Source: an uncultured Flavobacteriaceae bacterium (lineage in GTDB: Bacteria; Bacteroidota; Bacteroidia; Flavobacteriales; Flavobacteriaceae). From it: a stretch of 64,000 nucleotides of DNA. The stretch covers positions 186,001 to 250,000 of the forward strand of contig CANLQD010000003.1 in NCBI GenBank assembly GCA_947493175.1, in the 5' to 3' direction. The notes beneath the pieces are model-generated. The model was not told the origin of the DNA, did not search any database, and saw only the letters and a program-made list of their open reading frames with translations. The position numbers and the translations under genes are program-made. Positions 44,812-54,357 of this stretch are shown here, in pieces. Positions within the stretch are counted from its first letter, which is position 1. Each line of letters begins with the position of its first letter.

Positions 44812-45190
44812 GTGGTACGGTTCTTACTACCGTTTAAGAGCTTTATTATTGTTTTTTAATTAGGTTCTATTCCACTACACCCATGGTATAGGGAACTTCG
44901 GTCTTAATACGCGGTACAACTAGAGACTTCTCTCCGCCGCGAATTTTCTAGTTAAATTGCAAATGATCGTATCCCAGAGCACTTGTAGCTTAGAAATTTA
45001 CGGGGTCGTACAAAAGATGGAAGGGTAAGGTTATGCACTTATTCCCATACCCCACCTAGACCTACCTCGGGGTGGGCCCGAGGTAGACCACGGGGAAATT
45101 ATTTAGATTTAAAAAAATTAAGTACTTTAATTGGCGTAAATGATAGCATCCCGGCCTAACCTGTGAGCAATCGTTTCCTTTTGAAAAACT
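44812..45190. other. Intergenic region with 10-pair hairpin
   Basis: CTACCTCGGG (45062-45071) and CCCGAGGTAG (45077-45086) pair perfectly around GTGGG, 105 bases before the AraC gene. No T tract, so it may be a regulator site or attenuator. No gene seen in the rest. Confidence 0.5.
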
Positions 45191-46009
45191 ATGAGGCAAC
45201 CGAACCGACTTCACCCGTTCATCAAGAAAATATGGATTTTGGACAATCCCTCTTTTCTTTTCAAAAGAAATACGGGCATGTTGGTAGGTGACGGACGTTT
45301 TGAACTGGCATTCGTTATCGGGAAAGGATACCGTACCTACCGGAACAACAAAGTAGCAACCTTTAAAAGGGGCATCTATCTGGGCGGACAGATGAACAAA
45401 CCGCTGGATCTGGAATTGCTGCCAGAGACCCATATTACCTTTGTAAAACTAGAGCCTTGGGCCGCAAGCCTGCTATCTGATTTTCACTTTAAGGAAGGTC
45501 TGAACGAAACCGTTCCCCTACGGGAAATAAACAAAAGCCTGTATCATACACTTGCCCAATACCATCCTGTTGCCCAGCTAGATCAAATTCTAAAAATACT
45601 CAACAACACGCTCGATAATAGTTCCAAAAACTTACATGACTGGCAGTTGGTACGGTATGGTTGTACTTTGCTAGATGGGCATTACACTGATTTTAAATCG
45701 GCGAAAGCCAAATTACTCTCTGACCTCAACCGTTCTTCGCGAACCATAGAGACCAAATTTGCCAAAAGCATCGGCCTTACTCCGCAGCAATATGCCATAG
45801 GCATACGGTTTCGAAATTTCACCGAGGAACTGAAGTTTGCGAACGCTGACGGTACTCTGACGAATCTTGCCTACAAACACGGGTACTACGACCAGTCCCA
45901 TCTCAATCAAGATTTTAAGCAATATTGGGGGTTTTCGCCAAAGAAGATGTCAGAGTACAAAACTTTTGTAACCAATGGGAAAGAACCTTTTCGCTATTAT
46001 ACAATTTAG
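45191..46009 (+). CDS. AraC-family regulator with DUF6597-like N-terminus
   Basis: A 272-residue regulator. N-terminal part PFIKKIWILDNPS...LVGDGRFELAFVIG...YLGGQMNKP follows the DUF6597 pattern; the C-terminal AraC HTH is weaker (SSRTIETKFAKSIGLTPQQYA and YKHGYYDQSHLNQDFKQYWGFSP). It precedes a C45 hydrolase by about 40 bases and may control it and the serine hydrolase behind it (inference). Confidence 0.85.
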   Translation: MRQPNRLHPFIKKIWILDNPSFLFKRNTGMLVGDGRFELAFVIGKGYRTYRNNKVATFKRGIYLGGQMNKPLDLELLPETHITFVKLEPWAASLLSDFHFKEGLNETVPLREINKSLYHTLAQYHPVAQLDQILKILNNTLDNSSKNLHDWQLVRYGCTLLDGHYTDFKSAKAKLLSDLNRSSRTIETKFAKSIGLTPQQYAIGIRFRNFTEELKFANADGTLTNLAYKHGYYDQSHLNQDFKQYWGFSPKKMSEYKTFVTNGKEPFRYYTI

Positions 46010-46050
46010 TTGTTTCTCGATAGGTTTATTTTGTCGCATACCATTCCAAG

Positions 46051-47136
46051 TTGATGAAAAGATATCGTATCCTGATCATTCTAATTGTATTGACCGCATG
46101 TGTCGGGAATCGAAAAGAAATACCTTCGCCACAATCCATCACCTACCTTCCACAGACGAATACACCGTATGAAAATGGCAAGTATCATGGTCTACAACTT
46201 AAGAATGAGGTACGTCTACAGATTGAAGGGTGGGAAAAAGGCATCACATCCATCTTAAAGATCGATCGGGACAGCATGTGTGCCATTGTCTACAAGCACA
46301 CCAATTTTTTGACCGCCATTGAACGCTTTGCCCCGGAACTTAGGGAAGAAATGAACGGTATTGCCGATGGTGCGGGATTGGATAGGGATTTGGTCTTATA
46401 CTTTAATCTGGGGGAAGAAATTTTCAACTTCTGTACCACAAACGTTGAAAGTTGTTCCAATATCGCATTTCAAGGAAACGACATACGTACACTTGCCTAC
46501 AATCAGGACCTGCCGACCTTTTTACATGGTAAAAACCGCCCTGTAATCCTAGACCATCAAGATCATTATGTATTTACAATGCCTGGCAGTATCGCACTCA
46601 GTGGGGTTTCGAACAAACTGGCGGTAAGCTGCAATTCCTTGCCCATGCTCCGTATGAACAAAGACGGATTGCCTTTGGTGTTCTTTATAAGACAATTGTT
46701 GACCTTGAACACTATGGAGGAAGTACAACAATACATAGCGAAAGTGCCTTTGGCCATAGCACAAAACTTACTGCTCATCTCACCTACGGAAATCAGCAAC
46801 ATCGAGATTTCGAAAAACCAAACAGAATGGGAAAGTGCGAAAGGGGACGGTTTTTACCATCATACCAATTTTCCACTTAGAAATACTGATTTTAAATCCC
46901 CCGACTATCGACCGGCAGCCTGTGAACGCTATAACTACCTTGACCAAAAGAAAGTAAACCTCTTAGAGACAGCCAACTTTGATCCTGCCATATCATTGGA
47001 AAGCATTTGTGCGCAAGCACCGATCCGAAACAATGAAACCTACCTGCGGTTTGTCGTCACCTATAGGAAACATCAGGAAATGACACTGAAATTCATTAAT
47101 CCGAAAACACAAGAATCGATTCATTTAAAATTTTAA
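46051..47136 (+). CDS. C45-family autoproteolytic hydrolase/acyltransferase lipoprotein
   Basis: A 361-residue protein of the acyl-CoA:6-aminopenicillanate acyltransferase-like C45 family (Ntn hydrolase). Lipobox LTAC (C17). The family's N-terminal part ENGKYHGLQLKNEV is at 41-54, and the candidate autoprocessing nucleophile is C135 in VESCSNIAF, followed by YNQDLP. These enzymes cut or transfer acyl groups on amides. It is 7 bases before a CBM9-beta-lactamase protein, suggesting a joint role on peptide or amide substrates in the periplasm. Confidence 0.8.
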   Translation: MMKRYRILIILIVLTACVGNRKEIPSPQSITYLPQTNTPYENGKYHGLQLKNEVRLQIEGWEKGITSILKIDRDSMCAIVYKHTNFLTAIERFAPELREEMNGIADGAGLDRDLVLYFNLGEEIFNFCTTNVESCSNIAFQGNDIRTLAYNQDLPTFLHGKNRPVILDHQDHYVFTMPGSIALSGVSNKLAVSCNSLPMLRMNKDGLPLVFFIRQLLTLNTMEEVQQYIAKVPLAIAQNLLLISPTEISNIEISKNQTEWESAKGDGFYHHTNFPLRNTDFKSPDYRPAACERYNYLDQKKVNLLETANFDPAISLESICAQAPIRNNETYLRFVVTYRKHQEMTLKFINPKTQESIHLKF

Positions 47137-47142
47137 TACACC

Positions 47143-49164
47143 ATGCGAACCCTATTCCCTTTTGCAATACTTCTTTTTCTACTGGGCAAGACCGTCCAAG
47201 CCCAGGAGGTTGCCCTGGCCTATCCCGTGGAGACCATCAATATAGATGGAAATTTCAGCGATTGGCCAGCGTCTGTAAACTGGTACCGTATGCGCCACAC
47301 CTATCAAAATGATGATGAATCGAATGAAGACTTTGCCGCCCAATTTGCCGTAGCCTACAACATGCCGACCCAAACGCTTTTTATCGCCATCAAAGTATTG
47401 GATGACGACTTTGTTGGAGCCAATGGTGAAAGTCATACGACACAAGACCATATGCTCCTATATTTGGATGCCGCGCATACCATCGATGGAGGCACTCCCA
47501 TGTTCTATGTGGCAACTGACCGTATATTGGAAGTACACCACAAACCGGGAACGTTTGATACGAGAAATCATTTCTTGACGAAGGATAAGGCCCAAGTAGC
47601 CCGCAAACGCATGGGGAACACCCTCCAATATGAGTGGAAAATTACAATGGATGATCATATAAAGCCTGATACTTCCTTAGGGTTGGACTTTATGCTGATC
47701 GATCACGATACCGGAAGCGATAACGAAACCGTTTTAGTATGGAAGGATGGTTTTGGAAAAAGCTATGGCTCCCAAAAATTGGGAGACGTATTATTGCTGG
47801 ATCAAGGTGCCGAGGCCGGGAAGGTAAAGGGTAAATTGGACCTGAAATCAATTGAAGCTAAAGAAACCATCAACTCCATGAACATCGTTTCTCGGGAGAA
47901 ACCGGAGATCTGGCTGCAAGCTACCTTGGATACTACCGGATATTTTCAGGCCTTTTTACCCGTCGGGGAATACGAACTACGACCTAATCGACGATACACT
48001 TCCCCTATCAATTCTTCTGGCTTTAATCAAAATACCCGAAAACTTGAATACGGCAATATGACACCCTTTCGTATCGATGCGCAGGAAACAACGGTATTAG
48101 ATTCCATTCAACTAAAAATTATTTCAAAACCCAAAATACCAACGATCCACTCAGAAGGACTCCCAATCGAATCTGTTTCAACGAATGAAATCGATGCTTT
48201 CGTCAGCGATTGGAAAGAGTATTGGCAAATCCCAGCCGTATCGATTGTTTTAATTCGGAACAACAAGGTTTTTTTCGATAAAACGATTGGGGTCAAAAGC
48301 AATTTCAAGGCAGAAAAAGTAGACCATACAACGCTTTTTGAGGCCGCATCTATTACCAAATCGGTATTTGCGGTAATCGTACTTCGGTTGGCGGAGAAAG
48401 GTCTCCTCGACCTGGACAAACCCTTATACCAATATTTGACCTTTCCGAACATTGACAAAGATGAACGTTCAAAATTGCTGACCGCCCGCATCGTTCTTGG
48501 GCATCGGTCGGGACTCCCCAACTGGGCCTGGGGCGGACCTGGTAGTTGGAAAGGCGGAGGTGAAATTCGGCTTGGCTTTGAGCCGGGAACCCAGTTCGGT
48601 TATTCCGGTGAAGCTTTCAACTACTTGGGACGGGTGGTCGAAAAAATAACCGGTAAAAGTCTGCAAGCCTTATATGAAGAAGAAATCGAAAAACCCTTCG
48701 GCATCAAAAATTCCCATTTCTATTACACCGATGCGCAAGAAAAACGGTTCGCACTGGGCCATACGCATCAATACCCCCAAATAAAGGAAAAGGAACGTAT
48801 AGCAAGCCCCGCATCGAGCTTATCGACCAATGCGCATTTATTCAAAAACTTTGTCTTGAATTTAATGAACGAAAAAAAGATGCGTAAGAGTAGCTATGAA
48901 TTAATCTATACCCCGTATACCGTATTGAAACCCGAACAAAAGATTTATGACCCGGAGACACCCCAATACATATCACATGGCTTTTTTGTGCAGGATACAC
49001 CCCATGGCAAACTCATAGCACACGGTGGGAACAATGGGGATTACGACTGCAAGTTTGCCTACAATCCGGACAAAAAATATGGATACATCGTATTTACAAA
49101 CAGCAATTTGGGGGACGAGTTTGTCAGGGCGCTGGAACAGTACTTATTAGGAAGTACCGAATGA
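47143..49164 (+). CDS. Secreted CBM9-like plus beta-lactamase-family serine hydrolase
   Basis: A 673-residue exported fusion. Signal peptide 1-20; CBM9/DOMON-like domain 21-225 (INIDGNFSDWP...FIAIKVLDDD); an Ig-like linker 226-330; then a PF00144 serine hydrolase 340-670 with S403-I-T-K406, Y487-S-G and H627-G-G. The hydrolase half is a paralogue of the gene at 10598 (shared spacing RIVLGHRSGLPNW, GYSGEAFNYLG). The carbohydrate module suggests targeting to glycans or cell wall. Follows the C45 gene on the same transcript. Confidence 0.88.
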   Translation: MRTLFPFAILLFLLGKTVQAQEVALAYPVETINIDGNFSDWPASVNWYRMRHTYQNDDESNEDFAAQFAVAYNMPTQTLFIAIKVLDDDFVGANGESHTTQDHMLLYLDAAHTIDGGTPMFYVATDRILEVHHKPGTFDTRNHFLTKDKAQVARKRMGNTLQYEWKITMDDHIKPDTSLGLDFMLIDHDTGSDNETVLVWKDGFGKSYGSQKLGDVLLLDQGAEAGKVKGKLDLKSIEAKETINSMNIVSREKPEIWLQATLDTTGYFQAFLPVGEYELRPNRRYTSPINSSGFNQNTRKLEYGNMTPFRIDAQETTVLDSIQLKIISKPKIPTIHSEGLPIESVSTNEIDAFVSDWKEYWQIPAVSIVLIRNNKVFFDKTIGVKSNFKAEKVDHTTLFEAASITKSVFAVIVLRLAEKGLLDLDKPLYQYLTFPNIDKDERSKLLTARIVLGHRSGLPNWAWGGPGSWKGGGEIRLGFEPGTQFGYSGEAFNYLGRVVEKITGKSLQALYEEEIEKPFGIKNSHFYYTDAQEKRFALGHTHQYPQIKEKERIASPASSLSTNAHLFKNFVLNLMNEKKMRKSSYELIYTPYTVLKPEQKIYDPETPQYISHGFFVQDTPHGKLIAHGGNNGDYDCKFAYNPDKKYGYIVFTNSNLGDEFVRALEQYLLGSTE

Positions 49165-49208
49165 TTTTGCTTATAAACTTTTGATCTTATCAAACCCAAC
49201 AAACATTA

Positions 49209-50466
49209 GTGAATAAGAAACTTATAAAAAAAAGACTGCTATTGCTAATAAGTTCAATTGGGTGTTTCACCTGTTCCGGCCAAATTTCATTTGAACAAGG
49301 ATATTACATTGATAATGCAGATCTAAGAATTGAGTGTTTGATTAAAAATGTTGATTGGAAAAACAACCCAACTGAATTTGAATACAGCGTAACTAAAAAT
49401 GGTGAATCAAAAAAAAACGGCCATAGAAAACGTACAGGAATTTGGTATCGATACCGAGCTGAAGTAGGTCAGAAGTTCAGTAGATATTGACAGATCCAGT
49501 TAGGACATCACGAAACTTAGCTTTGAGAGAAAACCGTTCTTCAAAAAAGAGTCACTTTTTTTAAAGTGTTGATCGAGGGTAAAGCGAGTCTCTTTTACTA
49601 TGAGGATAGAAATTTAACAAGGTTCTTTTATCAACTTGAAGGTAATGGTAACATAGAGCAATTAGTTTATAAATCCTATGTGACGCGTAACGATAAAATT
49701 GCCAAGAATAATGGATTCAGAGATCAATTATGGGGCGGATTAAAGTCCCCAACTTTCAAAATTATGGAGGATGAAAATTTAAATGATAGAAAAAAAGAAT
49801 TGATTGATTTTTTTATAGCATACAACGAATGTAGCAGGGGTAAATACTTTAATTATACAACAAAAGACGAAACGGATTTGTTTAATTTGAGTATTCGTCC
49901 TGGATTGAACCTCTCCGGCCTTTCAATAAATAATAGTTTTTAAATACCAGGGATGTCGATTTTGATAATGAGCTAGCATTTAGATTCGGAATCGAGGTCG
50001 AATTGGTGATGCCATTTAACAAAAATAAGTGGGCCATGATTATGGAGCCAATATTTCAATACTATAAATCTGAAAAAGAATTGGGACACAGACTGTCAGA
50101 GCGGATTACAAATCAGTTGAAATACCTGTGGGTGTGAGGCATTATTTCTTTTTTAATGAGTACTTCAAAATTTTAGTGAATGGTGGATATATTTTTGATT
50201 TGCCGTATGATTCTATGATCGACCTTGAATCCGGAAGGGACTTAGACTTTTCAAGGAACAATCTATTATTTGGACTCGGTTATAACCTAAATGACCGCTA
50301 TAATTTGGAACTTAGATACCAAACCAGCAGAGAGCTTTTAAACAATTATATATCTTGGGACTCTGACCATACTTCATTATCTGTAATAGTAGGATATTCA
50401 TTATTCCACACTTATCTGCCTTGCTTTTTAGCATTCGCCAAACTAGTGGTCAGTCTTCATTTTTAG
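49209..50466 (+). pseudogene. Decayed outer-membrane beta-barrel protein gene
   Basis: Fragments of one flavobacterial outer-membrane protein are spread over three frames: secreted N-terminus from GTG 49209 (IECLIKNVDWKNNPTEFEY), middle 49566-49943 (LIEGKASLFYYEDRNLTRFF), PFNKNKWAMIMEP near 50010, and barrel end 50128-50466 (VGVRHYFFFN, LELRYQTSRELLNNY). I count at least four frameshifts (A9 run near 49409, T7 run near 49555, near 49940, near 50095) and two nonsense codons (TAG near 49460 and 49520). It cannot make the full protein; clearly inactivated. Confidence 0.85.
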
Positions 50467-50601
50467 GGAGGGTTAAACCATCATATCTTTGCGATAAAAT
50501 GAAGATTTATACTCAGCATACAACAAAAACACCTTTGCCTATTTTTTACTATATTTTAAGGAAATTACAAGAACTCCGCACAGCGCTGCCTTACAACTTA
50601 T
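50467..50601. other. Intergenic region resembling 43790-43990
   Basis: ATACAACAAAAACACC near 50518 and CCGCACAGCGCTGCCTTACAAC near 50576 echo the sequences before the HEPN-like gene. No gene. Confidence 0.4.
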
Positions 50602-50964
50602 ATGAAGCTGAAGATTCACAAAATTGTACTTCTGGTTTTTGTCGGACTCTATGCTTGTAATAAGTCTACGGAATATTTTATTGGCAAATGGCAAATACTA
50701 AGTGATGTTGCCAATAACGAATCTATTGATTTAACCGAAAATTGGATCTATTTAAAAAACAACGGAACTTTCGAGAGTTATGATGGAAATTTGAAAAAGA
50801 ATGAAATCGGTAAATGGACGTATCAACTTAAAGAAAAAAGACTATTTCTAGACGGCGAAGGGGAGAATGCAGATAGTGAATGGATCTTATCTATGCAAAA
50901 TGACACGTTGTTTTTTCATTCAACATCTGACAATTCATATCTAATTGCCCAGAAAATAAAATAA
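50602..50964 (+). CDS. Lipocalin-like small lipoprotein
   Basis: A 120-residue lipoprotein with lipobox LYAC (C19). The mature part starts FIGKWQILSD and ends DTLFFHSTSDNSYLIAQKI, the eight-strand pattern of lipocalin-like (PF13648/DUF4923) proteins. It may bind a small ligand at the outer membrane. AT-rich composition like the neighbouring pseudogene; probably acquired. A hairpin follows at 50979. Confidence 0.75.
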   Translation: MKLKIHKIVLLVFVGLYACNKSTEYFIGKWQILSDVANNESIDLTENWIYLKNNGTFESYDGNLKKNEIGKWTYQLKEKRLFLDGEGENADSEWILSMQNDTLFFHSTSDNSYLIAQKIK

Positions 50965-50978
50965 TACAAAAACAAGTT

Positions 50979-51003
50979 ATAATGCAGGCAACGGTTGCAT
51001 TAT
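50979..51003. terminator. Hairpin after the lipocalin-like gene
   Basis: ATAATGCA (50979-50986) and TGCATTAT (50996-51003) pair perfectly around GGCAACGGT, followed by CTTTTGG. Weak terminator or cassette-end structure. Confidence 0.5.
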
Positions 51004-51130
51004 CTTTTGGTGTCGCAAAGAAAAGGTCAACCACAAGCCCCATTCAGGACATTTTCGTTCCTTTACCCTTCCAAAATAGAACAGTGTCACATAAATTACA
51101 GCGTGGGCGGTGTTTGCAAACAAGAAAAAA

Positions 51131-51706
51131 ATGAAAATAGATACCTATCAGCAAGTTTGGAATCTTTGGGCAGATTATGAAGATGCTTTAAAAAAGTATG
51201 TTTTCAAATATGCCAAAAGTGAAGAAGTGACCAAAGATATAGTTCAAGACACCTTGCTCAAGGTGCATAAATCATGTTGTTCGGATAAAGAAATACAAAA
51301 TATTAGGTCCTGGCTTTTTCAAATAGCCTATAACTCCATGATGGATTTTTTTAAAAGTGAAAGAAAAGCGACCAACTTAATCAAACGTCAAATTACGGAT
51401 AATCAAAATGATATGTATCAAGAATTATCTGTCTATATTGAACCACTGATAGGCTTTTTACCTGAAAAATATGGGGCTGCCCTACGAATGGCAGATATTG
51501 AAGGTTTAAAACAACAAGAAATAGCGGATAAACTAAATCTTAGTCTCTCGGCCACAAAAAGCAGAATACAAAGGGGAAGAAAGCTGCTCAAAGAAGAGAT
51601 ACATAGTTGTTTCCATACAAAAGAATCTTCAAATTCCGGTTTAACCGACTTTGACCTAAAAGAAAGCTGCACATCCCTTAAAAACTGGGAAAAGAAAAAA
51701 AATTGA
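51131..51706 (+). CDS. SigZ-type ECF sigma factor
   Basis: About 191 residues. Sigma-70 region 2 at about 20-85 (IVQDTLLKVHKSC, IRSWLFQIAYNSMMDFFKSER) and region 4 at about 110-160 (LPEKYGAALRMADIEGLKQQEIADKLNLSLSATKSRIQRGR). The C-terminal extension with C-x(n)-C residues is typical of SigZ-like members. No anti-sigma gene adjacent. I start at ATG 51131 rather than a GTG 21 bases upstream; family alignment begins there. Confidence 0.87.
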   Translation: MKIDTYQQVWNLWADYEDALKKYVFKYAKSEEVTKDIVQDTLLKVHKSCCSDKEIQNIRSWLFQIAYNSMMDFFKSERKATNLIKRQITDNQNDMYQELSVYIEPLIGFLPEKYGAALRMADIEGLKQQEIADKLNLSLSATKSRIQRGRKLLKEEIHSCFHTKESSNSGLTDFDLKESCTSLKNWEKKKN

Positions 51707-51767
51707 AAAATTTTGCGTCTTTTTTTTAATCATTCAGTCTTGGGAATAGTAACTAAATTTCTAAGAC

Positions 51768-52697
51768 ATGAAAGACGCATTCAAACTTTTTTTGTATTCC
51801 TCCTTGATAGTGCTAACAGCACAGTACGCCATTGGTCAAAAACAGTCTAAACACATGCAGGACCATAAAACCGATATTGTTTCTGTTCATCCTATCGAAG
51901 ATGCCAAAAATCACTATTCTACACTTCAGGCTCTGAGTAGTAGTGATCGAAAGCAATATGCGTGGATGGACACCATCGCCTACCCACCGGAGCTTTATAA
52001 AAACAATACTCTTCTCTTTGCCTTGGTTAAGCCACATTATTTGACTTCTTCTCAAGTAGGTTATTTGGTCAATGCGGTTCAATTTCCAGCCAATAGCTCC
52101 GAACAAACAAGAGCGGAATTAGACTACTTATTGGAACTACAAAATAATCGAACGGAAAAACAAATAGAAAGAGTCTTGGAATTAGCAAAGATAGGCTACT
52201 GGCCAGATGCCAACCATGTGCCTACGCACAGGTCTTATGCAAGGAACCTGGAAAACTTATTTTTCGAATTAAAAGAAGTGATCGGAGACGAATGTACGGC
52301 TGAAAAGTATCCGAACACCTCAAAACTATTACAAGGGGTTATGAACGATATGCGATTGATAGAATTTGCCGTAAAATATCATTTGCTACGGGCAAGGCCA
52401 TATCAACTGGAGCCAAAATTAGCACCTCTAAAAAAAATAAGTTCGCCTTCCTTTGCTAGTGGTCATACACTATGGGCATATATTCAGGCATACACGCTGG
52501 GAGAATTGATTCCAAATAAAAGAAAAGCTTTTGTCGATTTGGCATATGAAATTGGAGAATCGAGAGAGATCATGGGGGTTCACTATCCAAGTGATGAGGA
52601 AGTGGCGAGACAGTTAGCACATAGGATGCTGCTGCTAATGTGGCATACAGATACCTTTCAGCTAGATTTTCAAAAAGCAAAGCAAGAATGGGACTAG
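51768..52697 (+). CDS. Secreted PAP2/class A acid phosphatase-like protein
   Basis: A 309-residue exported phosphatase. Signal peptide 1-23; the three PAP2 motifs are in order: LLRARPYQ, SFASGHTLWAY and SREIMGVHYPSDEE, supplying the phosphate-binding arginines and the catalytic histidine pair. Acts on phosphomonoesters in the periplasm. Single gene; it follows the sigma factor by about 60 bases and may share its transcript. Confidence 0.9.
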   Translation: MKDAFKLFLYSSLIVLTAQYAIGQKQSKHMQDHKTDIVSVHPIEDAKNHYSTLQALSSSDRKQYAWMDTIAYPPELYKNNTLLFALVKPHYLTSSQVGYLVNAVQFPANSSEQTRAELDYLLELQNNRTEKQIERVLELAKIGYWPDANHVPTHRSYARNLENLFFELKEVIGDECTAEKYPNTSKLLQGVMNDMRLIEFAVKYHLLRARPYQLEPKLAPLKKISSPSFASGHTLWAYIQAYTLGELIPNKRKAFVDLAYEIGESREIMGVHYPSDEEVARQLAHRMLLLMWHTDTFQLDFQKAKQEWD

Positions 52698-52734
52698 TTG
52701 CCAATCCAAAAATGCAAACTTACTACCCGTTGCA

Positions 52735-52834
52735 ATGAAAAAAGATTCTATGGATTTTCACAGGTATCGTATGCACCGGGTACGGAGCTTTAAAGTTTCT
52801 ATCAAATCAAACCCCAACTAAAGATTTGGCTTAG
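52735..52834 (+). pseudogene. Gene remnant, N-terminal part only
   Basis: ATG at 52735 followed by an A6 run. With one A removed the frame reads MKKILWIFTGIVCTGYGALK, a typical signal/anchor helix, then FLSNQTPTKDLA and a stop at 52834. Looks like the start of a lost membrane-anchored protein. The parent family cannot be named. Confidence 0.5.
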
Positions 52835-52934
52835 GAAAGTGGGATGAGAACAGGAAGGTGATGCTAGCCGTCGTCATAAAAGCGAAAGTGCCTAACACGT
52901 GGTCCTTTTTTTCCTACGCTTGCGATAGCAATCG

Positions 52935-54224
52935 TTAATCTTTGAAGCGTGTGTAATCTTTGTTAAAAGGTCGAATGATCAAACGTGCCTCTCTGTCGAA
53001 TCTAACATAGTTATAGACCCAATTGACAAAAACCACCATTCGGTTTCGAAAACCGATCAGGAAAAACAGGTGCACGAACATCCATACGAACCAAGCGAAA
53101 ACTCCCTGAAAACGAAATTTTGGGAGGTCTACCACCGCTTTGTTCCTACCCACGGTCGCCATGCTTCCCTTGTCCCAATATGCAAATGGTTTCATGGGCT
53201 TATCCTCAATGAGTCGAATCAGGTTTTCGCCGAGGCTTTTCCCCTGTTGCATGGCCGGCTGCGCCATCATGGGATAGCCTCTGGGAAATTCCTCGCTCAC
53301 GGCACAGGCGACATCACCAATGGCGAAAACGGCGGGCCATCCCTGAACCTGGTTGTATTCGTTTACCCGAACACGTCCGCCTGCAAGCAACTCATCGGCA
53401 TCCAAGCCTTTTATCAAAGCTCCCTTTACCCCCGCTGCCCAAACCAAGGTTGCCGTCTCAAAAGTTAAATCGGTCATGGTGGTGGCCACTTTTCCATCGT
53501 ATCCGGTGATACGGGTGTTTTTCCAAACCTGCACCCCCAATTCCTCTAAGAAATCTTCCGCTTTCTTGGAAGCTTGCTCGCTCATCTCCTTTAAAATGCG
53601 ATCACTGGCCTGTATCAGGTTGATCTGCGCCCTTCGTGTATCTAAATCGGGGTAGTCTTTGGGTAGAATCCCTTTTTTGATTTCTGCCAAGGCGCCCGCC
53701 AACTCTACACCGGTAGGTCCGCCACCAACAATTACAAAATTCATGAGGGCGTCTCTTTCGTGAAGATCATCGGTCAATAAAGCCTGTTCGAAATTCTCCA
53801 GAATTAAACTTCGAAGGTTCAAAGACTCTGGAATAGACTTCATAGACATGCTATTTTCGGCTATTTCGGTATTCCCGAAAAAATTGGTTTCCGATCCAGT
53901 CGCCAAAACCAAATAGTCATAGGAGAGCGGACCTATGTTGGTTTCAATTGCCTTTTGTGCCGGATCGATAGCCTGTACCTCTGCTAAACGAAAATAGAAA
54001 TTAGAATAATCTTTCAATACCTTACGTATAGGATAGGCAATCGAATCGGGTTCGAGACCGCCCGTGGAAACCTGGTATAGCAATGGCTGAAACGTATGGT
54101 AGTTGTGTTTATCGATAAGTACCACCTGCACCTCTTTGCGTGCCAGTTTTTTAGCTAGGGATATACCCCCGAAGCCACCCCCGATAATTACAATTCTTGG
54201 AAAACTTGATTTTGGAATGTTCAT
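52935..54224 (-). CDS. ndh: NADH dehydrogenase type II (NDH-2)
   Basis: A 429-residue flavoprotein that passes electrons from NADH to quinone. FAD-binding GGGFGG (15-20), NAD-binding VGGGPTGVELAGAL (about 166-179), and the quinone-site region ATLVWAAGVKG. A hydrophobic C-terminal segment (FVWMFVHLFFLIGF) holds it to the inner membrane. Non-proton-pumping. Single gene, divergent from the M20 hydrolase. Confidence 0.92.
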   Translation of the reverse strand: MNIPKSSFPRIVIIGGGFGGISLAKKLARKEVQVVLIDKHNYHTFQPLLYQVSTGGLEPDSIAYPIRKVLKDYSNFYFRLAEVQAIDPAQKAIETNIGPLSYDYLVLATGSETNFFGNTEIAENSMSMKSIPESLNLRSLILENFEQALLTDDLHERDALMNFVIVGGGPTGVELAGALAEIKKGILPKDYPDLDTRRAQINLIQASDRILKEMSEQASKKAEDFLEELGVQVWKNTRITGYDGKVATTMTDLTFETATLVWAAGVKGALIKGLDADELLAGGRVRVNEYNQVQGWPAVFAIGDVACAVSEEFPRGYPMMAQPAMQQGKSLGENLIRLIEDKPMKPFAYWDKGSMATVGRNKAVVDLPKFRFQGVFAWFVWMFVHLFFLIGFRNRMVVFVNWVYNYVRFDREARLIIRPFNKDYTRFKD

Positions 54225-54357
54225 CGAAAAAGATATGTCACAAAAATAAGTGATAAGGGTACTATCAGCATAGAAAACTTCTTGTTTTTGTTATCTTTAA
54301 AAAGTAAATTAAGAAAAAAGGAATACAAAAAGTAAGACTAAACAGATACCGATACGA

